Assembly: GCA_018389105.1 (NCBI GenBank)
Contig: JACATO010000933.1
Location: 62,001 to 126,000, forward strand
Source: Nautilus pompilius
Lineage: Eukaryota > Mollusca > Cephalopoda > Nautilida > Nautilidae
Reading direction: 5' to 3'
DNA: 64,000 nucleotides
Both the position numbers and the translations under genes were made by a program. Each line of letters starts with the position of its first letter. Positions within the stretch are counted from its first letter, which is position 1. Shown here piece by piece: positions 27,001 to 39,000 of this stretch. Under the pieces are notes generated by a model, which saw only the letters and a program-made list of their open reading frames with translations, did no database searches and was not told where the DNA came from.

Positions 27001-30000
27001 TGACTAGCTGTGAGCCAGACAGAGAGAACGTGGGTGCTATTAGATTTATTTTATCAACATGTCATCATTTTGCTAGCCCAAAGATATGGATTATCCTTCT
27101 TGCTTACCTTTCATACTCTTTCCACCTGGTGATAAAGGTCATGCAAAAAACATTTATATGCCATAAGCATCAAGATTAAATAGACAGTCTATACATAAAT
27201 TACATTCTGAAGAAGGTTGATGCTCATAATCATGGTCTGATGACAGTCAATGCTTAGGATTATCCACTACAATTAATCCAAACACAATTATCCACAAAAA
27301 CCATATTCTATTATCAGAAGGTATTAAATTTGGAGTGTCAGAATTCCATTTAAATGAATCTTCACACAGCTAAAACAACCACAACATTATTAGTAAAGCA
27401 CTACTTAAAACATTGTTGTAAGCACACACAGTACTGTACTACTCTTTATTTGAAGTTATATTATTCAAAAAATATCATACAAAATTAATCGGTCAAATAG
27501 AAATATAAATTGTAAAAGTAAAAAAAATCTAAAAATTAAAGATCTAAACTTAAAAATTTTAAAGTATATTTTCTCTTTGATGGACAACTCGAGTTTTGAT
27601 ACATTCTAATGTGAAGACTCTAAACAAGACTTTAATGTACACACATTTCAAGATATGTATGTTGCTCCCACAGCTAGAAAGGAGCAGCATTGTTATGTTA
27701 GATAGTCAGTCATGAGATTTCTCCCCACCCCAGAAGACAGCATCAGTAAACTGCAATAATTTAAACTAAACAACATTTACTTTTGAGTCCAGTGATCATT
27801 CACCGCTGTTCCTCTTTGTTAACAGACTATTTCCCACCTGCAACCCCCCCCTCCCGTCTGTTAAGAGAAAACACCATACAAAGTGTAATATCAAGAAAGG
27901 TTAAAAGGTTCAATATATCAGCTGAAAGATTTGGTTAAAAATGCCGAATACCTCAAATGTCCCTGGTAATTGGGCTACAATTGGAAAGCTTAGGAAAAAA
28001 ATGTAATTCAATCAAAATGAAGAAGCAGAGAAAGAGAGAGAGAGAGGATAAAAGTTTGGCACTAACGACATGGTGCACTGTCGTTCGGGGTTATCCATAT
28101 TGCAATCGCACTGACCGCACACCAGCTGGCCTACACCATGGCAATATGTATGATCCATTTTCTAGAAGAAGAAAAATATTTTTTTTTTTTAAATGTATTA
28201 ATTAAAGTTTTGTGCACTGCAGATGAATTAAAGATTCACAATAAAACTTTAGGAGAAAAAAAACAAACACCTGAATGTTTCTCTGAATATATTATTTGCC
28301 TGGTTGTATTAATCCAACAACTTTACGTGATATTCTCTTATACAGGAGTCATCAGAGCTGTCTGTGTCTCTGTCTCTCTCTCTGTGTCTGTCTCTGTCTC
28401 TGTGTCTCTGAGAGAGAGAGAGAGAGAGCAGCCCAGATGGATTCCTGCAGTATTACAAATACCTGATCACCTACCAACCAAGGCATCCTATAAAATGGTC
28501 ATGTCCTTGTCTTGAGGTAACCATCTTAAAAAAAAAAATGTTATTGCCCAGACCTTGGTACATGTATAGTAAAAAATCTCCAAATAGCATCAGAAAGACA
28601 GCCCTGGTGGTTTTTAGCCTACCATTCAAGATTGTAAACAGGTGAACACTGGAATCTAAGGCCCACTTTACATGGTATTAAATATGGTCATTGGTTCTTT
28701 AGAGTACTCATCAAAGAATAAGTAAAGAAAAATTTGTGGTTAGTGTTTGTTGCAAGTAAAATAATGTGCTGTACATAGTACACAATAAAAAATACTACTA
28801 CCAATGTATGCTAGTTCTGGAGATTCTTACTATTTAAGATTCCAAGGCTTCACCTTTTGTATGATATACTGGTATAATAGACAAAGAAATCCCTAAAAGG
28901 CCCCATCCCATTCTTCCAGACTTAGGCCTTTTTTCAAACAATCTTCCTGTGCCTACCAAGATGAAAACCTTAAAGATACAACTTTTTGAGGTTTAGCAAG
29001 TTATTTTTATACAATGATTTCAGACTTTTACCAAACAAACTGAGTACTATCTGAAACTAAAACTTACCTTTAAAGATTTCTTTGATTCACAATCACACCC
29101 ACATTTAGAATATACATTCAAATGCATTTGTGGTTTCTTCACACCTGGAACTTTGAACTTGATTCTGTAGCAAAATATTCAAAGGAAAAAAAAAAGTTAT
29201 ATTGTTTGTAGCTAAAATCCAATTTTTGATGTCATCTTTATGTAACTTTTGTCATATGTTAACTGGTTGAATACAGTAAGAAAAGAAAAACTGATAATTT
29301 GTGCCAGAAAAACTTGCATAATTAACAAAATTGCTACCCTCAGCTATTTTGAAAGCTCACAACGAATATAAAACCAAATACAATTAAAAATTAGGAATTC
29401 AAGAATCAAAGTACTTAATTTTGTTTTAAAGAAAAAACTGTGTACATAAAGAGAAACAATCCTGATACATTAAATATCAGACAAATTCAAAATAGAATAC
29501 ATTTTTTTAATCTAAAGGAGGTTAACCAAAATATACAAAGATGAGTTTTTCTATAGTTTGTGTTATACAGGATGTTTATTAAGTGTTTGAGGAGTTTCAG
29601 TGTTTAATAACTGCTGAACTACATAAGACAGAACCAAAAAAAGGTGCATCAGGAAGCCATAGGGTTAATGTTTTTGACTGATGCAGCAGAGAATTCTCAG
29701 ACTTCTACAAAGCTGCTATCTTCAGTGGTGCAGCATCCAATCCTATTTGTCAATACCTTGAACACATTCTCCAGCTGTTGGAGCTAAATTTTATTAATTG
29801 TTGAAAAGGATGAGTTCATGTGAAACAGTAAAGTGATTTTCATCACTTCTTTAAAATGCTTCTTCAACAGCACCTCTTCTACCACATAAGCCTGTTTCCT
29901 TAAACATTTTAAATCCAACTCTTAAAGAAGTTGTTTTAGATGATGGATTTTTGTTGTAATTTCCCCTAAACATTTGTTTCACTATTGTAGCCGACAAGAT

Positions 30001-33000
30001 GCAGTTAACCTTGTCAATTGGTCAATTGTCACCATTTTTTATTCACAGAAATCTGAACATCAAAAGAAAATGAAAAACTCTTAAGCACCTGACTTTGCTT
30101 GTAATCCAACTTAATTTTAGTTTAATAGTTATTAAACATTAAAACTTCTCAAAACGTTTATAAACTGAAATAACTCACCTTTTCTTCTTTGAGAAGCACT
30201 GATCAATTGAGATATTAAGTGTAAAGGTCACCTACAGAAAGAAGACAGCCTTGTCATGAACAATGCTAGAAATAATAACTGGAATAACTTTATCATAAAT
30301 ATTTGTGCTAATAATGCAGGTTTAATACATAAAACATAAAATTTTTTAAGCTACCAGTTTTTTTTTAATCTCACCCCCCCCAATTATAAACTTTCTATAG
30401 TTGCATTCAAGCAGCTTATTTAGGTTATTTCCAAGGTTTTAGGTGATACTTCCCAGCATATTTTTCTTTTAGAATTTTATTAGTGTATTGTTTTATTTCT
30501 GCCTTTTTAAACTTTTTTTTTTCTTTTTTAAATCGGAGCTGTGTTTCATGAAGTAGTTCTATGATTTTACCAGTTTTCCAATTTTCACACCATCACACAC
30601 TGTGATCTTCTTTGGCAATTTGAACCTAAAAAGTACACAATAAAAAATCCAACTAAATTATCTGTGATCTTAAAATAGAGCAACTCACATTCATAATATA
30701 TTTTAGTTTCACTTTAAAACGTTTAGGGTCTTAAGATATTTGGATAGATTAATAAGCTCTAAAAACAAGACTTGCCAAAAGTTCAAAAATTATGTAATTA
30801 AAAGTTCCCTTCTATACATCACATACAGAGACATTGGACAACTTAAAATAAATAAAATAGTAGTAGTAAAATTGTGAAAATAAGGAATTTGGCAGCAGTT
30901 AAACCTTTCTGCAGAAGAGATCATGTAGCAATGGAAAGCAGCCATTCAGATAACAGACCAACAGCAATTATACTCACCTGTGAGCGCAATCACTAAAAGC
31001 CTCAATTTTTATATGATTTCGTGCATTAAAAGAGATGGCTGCTCTCTGTAATATAAAATAAAAGCATTCACTGAAATGAAAGTTCAGCAAACAGCAGAGT
31101 AATGGCATACTGATAGGAACCAACTCATCAAATATCCTTCCAGACTAACGACACTTAAATGTGTACGAGAGGGTTAAGTTATTAACGTTGACACTAATGA
31201 GCAGTTCAGTTCAGGTATCTCTTTACACACAGACAGAAAAGTCAATTATTTTAAGCACAAAGAACCACACCAGAGAAATGGTATACTCAGAAAATTAAGA
31301 GCCACTAGAGATTAGCAGCAAAAGATTTGAGTTTCAGAAAAAACTTTTTTCTTTTTTTTTACAGTAAGAAACTAATAAAATTATTATAAATAATATAAAA
31401 CTCCAGTCGAGAAGGTTGCATTTTTCCTTATAGTAAATGCCATAAATATCAACAAATTTATCTATGGGAGAAAATCACTTTAGTTTACATTTTATGCATC
31501 ATTGTAGCTAATTATTGTAAAAAGTCATAAATTATTTACAATCTGTCAGAAGAAATTTCATAGGAATTGCAAAGTCTATTAAGAGAGAAGCTACAATTAG
31601 ATTTTCTCAGTTTCATTCCTTTCTACTATCTGATTTGCCGCTGGTTCTGCATCAGAACTGAGAAACCTTGGGTTTTATTTAAACAAAATTGCACGACAAT
31701 ATGGAGTATAGTGCATGCAAATAATATTTATAAAATCAGCTTTAGATGTCTTTCAAGACCAAGCAATACATTTCCACAATGCCATTCTAATGTTCTTTGT
31801 TACATTTTCACTACATTTCTGCAAAAGAGTATTTAATTTCACTGGATTAGGATTTCATTAAGTGTAACCAGAAACAAATGAAAATATGAAACAGTAGATT
31901 ATCATAGATCAGGGCTGGGAACGTATGACCCACGACTTTCACTTCATATAGCTTACACTTTCGAAATGGTCGGCATACAATATTTATACATCGCTACAAG
32001 CATCTTAGCAACACAACTCCAAGTAATAAGAATACTTTTAGCTTGGAGAAACTGTTTCCAATTTTATTATCAATCCCTTTTGTCATGTAAGTGCCGCGTG
32101 TTCGGCTCACTGTCACGTGTGTAGATAAGCCTTGCACTTGTAGACATCCCACACAATACAGCGATATAAAGTAGCAAGTGCAAGTAAAAGTAGTCAGCTA
32201 CAAGAGGCCACTTATTCCAAGAAAAAGTGAGTCAGGGATATTTCTTTGTTGAAGTTAATGGAAGTTTGCTGTTGTGGGGAGAAACTTTGGCAGGGTAATG
32301 AAGGCTAACCTAGAATGCCATCACACAACAATGGAAAATACGCAGATCAACAGGACAAACAGCCACATGTTGACAAAGAGGTGATTCCTTAAAGAAAAAT
32401 AATTACTCAGCAGTGTGTTTACCAAGTAGAAAAGAGAAGTAGGCAACATTTTGTGTGTTAACCGTGCAGTGAGTACACTGATAGCAAGAAAACTTAAAGC
32501 CGTATTCAGATACAAGTTTGTTAAGAAGTGTCTAGTACTAGTTGGAAGTATTTTGTGCACCAAGAGGAGGAGACTGTTTGGAAGTGTTAGTCTGTCCTGC
32601 AGGACTCTCTCTGATTGAATTCAGGATATGGTTACAAACATGGAAGGATCTCATTAAAAAAGCACACATTAAACTTTGGGGCCCTGTTCTCTCACCATAT
32701 ATGACAGTGCTGATGTCACCAATATAAGCCAATTAGCCATTTTTTGTTCATGGTATCACAACTAATTTTGAAATCAGGGGTAACTGACTGCACTGAAACC
32801 TATCCATGACAACTAAAAGATAGAACATGTTAACTGAAGTCAAGTAACAATGGAAGAACTTGCCCTAAAATTTGATAAATTTAGTATCACTGCTGATCAA
32901 GCCCCATCCCCAGCAAGATTGCAAAAGGAACTGGTGCTAACTCCACTCAGAAAAAAAGTAGAGATGCTCAATCTGGACACTTCTGATTTCATTGTGTGCC

Positions 33001-36000
33001 AATGCATGATTCATAAAAAGAATTTCACTACACAATCTGACTGACTCTAGAATGTGATGTCACTTGTGGCATCAACTGTAAATTTCAGCAAAGATTGAGG
33101 TCTATCTCAGCAGCACAGAACACTGAAATGATTTTTCAAACTCGAGAAAGCAGCAAAGTTGTTTATGGAGATGAAGGGGAAGCCTAAAAGAAAGTTCAGC
33201 GACTGCAAATGGTCAGCTTATGGCTGATATTACTCAACGTTTATCAGAGCTAAATATAAAGCTGCAAAGCTCTAAGCATTTGAAAACAAGCTCCATTTGT
33301 AGGAAAGTCATCTCTGAGAGGAGGGGACACCACATTTTCCAACACTTGCACAAACAAACCAACTGAAGACCATGCATGTGAGATGTCAGCTATGCTCAAA
33401 CAATTTACAAAAAAAAAAAAGGAAAAAATGTTCTGAAATTGTTTTTTCAATCCTTTCAATGTGGACATTGCCAGTGCTGCTGAACATCTGCAGCTAGAGC
33501 TGATTGAAATGAAAGCCAACAATGATCTGAAAATAAATATAACAGCTTACCATCATTGATGGAAGAACTACACACGGAAAGCAGTGAGTTCCTGAACTTG
33601 AGAAAGCATGCAATGACAAGTGTATCACTCTTTGGCAGCACTCACTCGTGCGCCCAATTCTTATCAAAAATGAAAATCGTGGGATACACCACCAGAACCG
33701 GGTTAACAAACGTGAATCTGAAAAACTGACTGTGATTTGTAAATGAAACTTGACATCAACTCTTTAGTGAGGAAAGCAAGCACATGCATTGCATTAGTGC
33801 ACGCAGTAGAGATGAGCCCCAATAATTCTCCACATTATTATCAAATAAAGCTAAGGCGTATTAATGTGCCCCCCTCAAATTTGAAGTCTTATTCAGTTCT
33901 TAGTAAGGAAAAGGTTCTCCACCCCTGCTGTAGGTAAAGTAATCCCAATGAATTTATTCACTACTGATAATAATAAAACAAACAAACATTTGTGTGCACC
34001 CACTGATTGTAATGTGATCAGCACATGCTGCCTTTTTTTTTCAGTAACTGATAACTTGCAAAGCAATTTCATTTAACTGAAAGTAGAACTGCTGCGACTG
34101 TCTGCTTCTGCTTCAGTCTGTGTAAAATGCACATTCAGTTTGTGAAGTTTAGTCCAGTCAATGAATAATACCACAGCCATTTTATTAAACTAAAGCTAAT
34201 GTTATAAAAATGTTTGAAACTTCATACATTTCCAATGATTCCATCTTCAAAACCTAGTAGCAACCAATAAAATTTCTAATCAACTTTGGTCATTATGCCA
34301 TATAATGATAATACTAATTTGGCAACCTGCTGTTATTATAATATGCTTGTTACTTTGTTGCAAAAAATAACAAAAAGACAAGCAGTAGTGTGAAATTCTT
34401 TATGTTAGTAATATCAAGGCATCTTTTAGCACAAAGACCATTTACATTGTTTGGCACTAAATCAACAGGATTTTGTAACATAGCTGAGTCTAGGTTACTT
34501 CATTGTGAAAGCTCTCTTTAATTCAAACATATTAGTGGGACACAGAAGTTACTCTCAGTTGATGATCCAGATATTCCCAAAGGTGCCTGACTGAATCCTT
34601 ATCAGTTATTCAGGGTATCCAGTGAAGATGTAGAATGCCTTAGTTCCACTTCCATAGCGATCACATGAGATATGACACGGCACCATCCTCCTGAATAATA
34701 TAGACATTGAATTCCAGCCTACCTTAATACAATGGTAGATCTATCTTTAAAATGACAATGTAACCAGCAAAATTAAAACTGAAATGTTCATCAACAAATA
34801 CCAATTCTGTTTCTACTGTGCCAAATTGCAGCCTATCTAACTCCTGAGTTAAAGGTCTCTGTGAGTGGCACAGTAGCTCACTAGTAGACTACTGGACTGC
34901 TAAGGTTAAGAGCCAACATTCAATTTCCACAAGAAACCAACTCATTTTGGCATACTATCTTCCTTGCATGATTTCTTCTTCTTCAAAAAGTTGCATGGAG
35001 TTTTCCCTGCCAAAGTCAGATTTTCCTGGTTCCATTTGGCAATGCTTCCTAGAGAACTACACTTCCTCACCAGGGTTGGTTCCCCTGCAGGTATCAATGT
35101 ACATTTAAAAAAAAAAAAGCCACTGGTCTTTTCCGAATCCAGTTTGAAATCCAGATGTGAACTGCCAAAAAATGGAAAGGAGAGTTGTCATCACCAGTAT
35201 CCTTTGATGTGTCTTTTTATTCATACAGAACAGGAATTGTTTCTCCCATGCTACATCATTTCTTCTGTAGCTAAGTCAGTAAAAATGGCACTGCGCCATT
35301 CTTTGGCTCATTTCTGTTGCATAGGCAATGTCAGCTGGTGGGTGGAGATATGGCCAGTAATAGCACATTCTTATTGTCATATCATTGCTGCAGTGACATT
35401 TTCCTCGTTGAACTTCATGATAATATTGGGCACAGATCCACAAGAAATTTCAAGATACTTAACAAGTTATTGGAGAAATACCATAGGGTCTGCCCTTTTT
35501 TCCAGTATGACGACTGTGCACACTGGTTATCTGCCCGTCTAACATCAAATAAATAAAGTCACAACTGAAATGAATAAATGAATGCATCTGACTGAAATGT
35601 AATGCAAATGGTGGTAATGCTTTGTAGTAAGAGATAAGTGAGCAGAGGAGCTGGTGGTAGAGTTATTTAGAAAATGTCTAGAATTAACATACTCCAGTTG
35701 ATCCACTGTTATTTGCAATGGGCAGTACACGAGCCTTTACTGAGAGGACAGACACTGTATCTGAAAAGACAGATTCACCCATTGATCATCAGTAGAGCAC
35801 ACCTTCCTCGGTATACCCAGCAAACAAAAACAATACCATACATGCTCTAAAATCAATGTAACAAACTATAACCAAGTTCTTTATTTTAAAATATTTTTAT
35901 TCCCATGGTTATTTTTAATTGATTTAAGTATAAAGTTAATGAAAGCAAGACTAAAAAATTTACAAATTTTCTTAAATTATAAATGTTTTTTGGTTTACAA

Positions 36001-39000
36001 TTAGAGATTTCCATATGAAACTAGAGCAATTCCTGCATCATACTATTTAATAGTTGTATCTTACCTCTGAAATATTACAGCAACTAAAAGCAATAACCCT
36101 CTAACCAATCATCAACAGAGGGTAAAATTAAAGGTGTTATTAAATACTTGAGAAGAAATGTCAGTCAGGAATTGTTATTAGAACTATTAATTCTAATATG
36201 GAATAAAAATAAATCATTTCTGTACATTTTCAAGGGAGAAATAAAAAGTAAAACTTTGGTAAATATTTTTAGTATTTTCATTATGTAGATAACAATAAAG
36301 GGAGGTAGCACAAAAAAATTTTCTTTTCATAGGATTTCACTAAACATTTCACGATCAAGTTAATATTACTCGACTGACTTCTGTTTCCGGGTCCATTCAG
36401 AATAGTTTGCTGCCCAAAATAATCAGCATCCCAAGACCACCCATGTGGTTTGGTATCCTGTGGATATGATGAAAAAGTTGATGCATGTTGGATTATGAAC
36501 TTGTGGAGCTGTCAGGTGTTCCCAAACTTAGTAGAGTTCTGGCCCAAACGCAATCATTCTGATTATTTGGTTTTCTGATAGAACACAAAAAGAACTTCTC
36601 AGAGAGCCAGATGTGATCAGTCATCCTCTGTCCAGTCTTTTGAGTTGTTCACAAAATCTAATACAATTTACTGAATTGTAGGGGACTTCTACCATTTTCC
36701 ATGGTTTGATATTTTCTCAATTCAAATGTCTCCAGACCAATGAAAGGTGAACTTTCTTTCTCTATGATTTGCCAATCAACCTTTGGCTTTCTGGCTGTTG
36801 ATTTCACAAAATCTTCCTGGACAGATTCCGTTGTTGCCATGGTCCAGTTGTCCTTCCAATGAGGCTGAAAATCTCTTTGTTGCAAGTCTTCTTTCTACCA
36901 CCGTTTCACAATTTTCCGAGAAGTGTCCGGTATCCATTTCACATCGACTGAGCTTTTAAGTAGAAACTCTTCAGACGTTGAGTTGGACTGCTATATTGCG
37001 AATCACCTGAGAAAACACCTGAAGCCACACCAAAAGCTGCAGAAGCAATGCACCATTGTAAAACAAACTGTTGACAGCGACTTTTTCTGAATTTACCCCA
37101 AATGATGTTGAAACAAGAATTAGAAACAGTGCACTGATGTTATGTGCAAGGTCAGATAAACTTAATAATTTCAGACTTTGGATTGCAGCATAGACAATGC
37201 AAAAGGCTACTAAAATGTCTGAGACCAGACCTAAACCTGAAATACTGAACAATCTCTTTGAAAAAGAACATTTTTTGTGCAATTCCCCTTAATGTCTGTC
37301 ATACTCATACACATGCAGTTCTACTTTTAACAGAAGTGTGTACATACTTGGAACAAGATGAAGAACCACTCGTTGGGGTTTCAGAAGTCTTTTCTTATTT
37401 ACAATTTTATCCTGTAATAAGTGAAACAAAAAAGTAAACAGCATTAAAACACCTAAAAGTTTCTCTGGGCTGCTTTTGTGACTGTTAGTAACAGTAAAAC
37501 AAAATTAAATATTTCTTAAACTAAGTTTTTTCATGTAGTAATTATATGATCCTTTCTCAAGTAGCTCACAATATCTTAGTTAAATATCTAATTAATTAAT
37601 CTGAATGAGGCTTACAGACAGAATAACTTATGTTTAGTTAAATTTATACAAAGAGAACAGAGAACCAATATTAATATCTTATATGGGGAAAAAGAAAAAA
37701 ACAAAAAAAAACTAGCAAACAACCAGCTAGGTATATAATTAGTGGTGGTAATTGATTTCAAATACCAAACCACCATCAGAAAAACAAAAAAGTTTCTAAT
37801 AGCTAGTTTGCAGCCAGATCAGATAATTTATAATTAAAACTTGCCAAGTATCTGCTAGGAAAGCTATGTTAGTAGATGATAAGCAAGCAAAGTAGCTGGT
37901 AGTAAAGCTACATATGTAGGTGATGAAGATGGTAGAAATAAATAGGTAAGTGACAAGAAAATGGAGTAGGTGGTGGTGAAGTGATGTTGTAAGTGATAAG
38001 TGAGCAGAGTAGCTGGTGGTAACTAGATACAGGAAAGAGAATCTGCAACCTAAACTACATATGCAAGCGACAAGGAAGCTAGTAGGTACCAAACTGCAAG
38101 CATAATTGATGGAGAACCTGATAAAGATATGTAAGTAATGTAAATAAATAACGAGAGACTACAGTAGTTGGTGGTAAAACTGCATGTAAAAGATAAGTGA
38201 ACAGATTAGTTAGTGATAAAGTCACGTATTAAGCAGTAAGTGAGCAGAGGAGCATATGGCAAAGTCACGTAGTAAGTGATAAGTGAGTAAGAGTAGCTAG
38301 TGGCAGTGTTATGTGACAAGTGTTAAGTGAACGAAGAAGCTGGTGATAAGTTTAGTCAGTATCAGGAGGCAGAGTAAAATATGGCAGAGATTTAATCATT
38401 TATTACATTTGTTTTTTATAAAAGCAATTCCAACTATTACCTAAAAAATCTTTGACAAAATTTATTTTAAAAAGTAAAATTTAATGACAAATTTTTAGTT
38501 AACTTTGATAAAGATAAAATGCAGTCTGTCTATTTTTCTTCTATTAAAAATACCTTGCTCACCATAATTTAATTATTTTTATATTGAGTATAGCAAAACT
38601 TAAAAAGATTATTTTTGTGTGGTAATATAAACCAATTTACTAAACAGAAAGTTTATTTTTCCAAACATCTTAAAAAATCTCCAGTTTATTTACCTTTCTC
38701 AGATGTGCACTGTTTGACGAATAATATATTGAATTCTGGGGGCAGCCTTCCCGCAGCAATGTTCTCTCACTTGCACATCTTGAATGTCCACTGAAATCCT
38801 GAAGAAGTTATATTAAATCAGCTAACAATATTGAGAAGGTTCATGTTTCTTGCAGTTGAATCCAATAGTAGATATAAAAGCAATACATTCAACTTAAGGA
38901 AGCATGGAGAGAAAAGAAACACAGTAGACAACAAAGAACATCAATTCCTGCCATCTAGGTTAATCAAAACAAAAATATAAGCCAGAAGTCAGTCACCTTT

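Larger units (their letters stand above)
25070..29067 (-). other. Integrin-like introns around exons 8-10
   Basis: AT-rich intron sequence. (GA)n lies at 28032-28046, just past the exon 8 donor. A (TC/TGTC)n tract followed directly by (GA)n at 28358-28428 could fold into a hairpin. Nothing else recognised. Confidence 0.5.

Noticed and set aside
34964-35542. 192-codon plus-strand frame
   Set aside because: Runs through a SINE and its A-tail with no recognisable domain; a chance frame.
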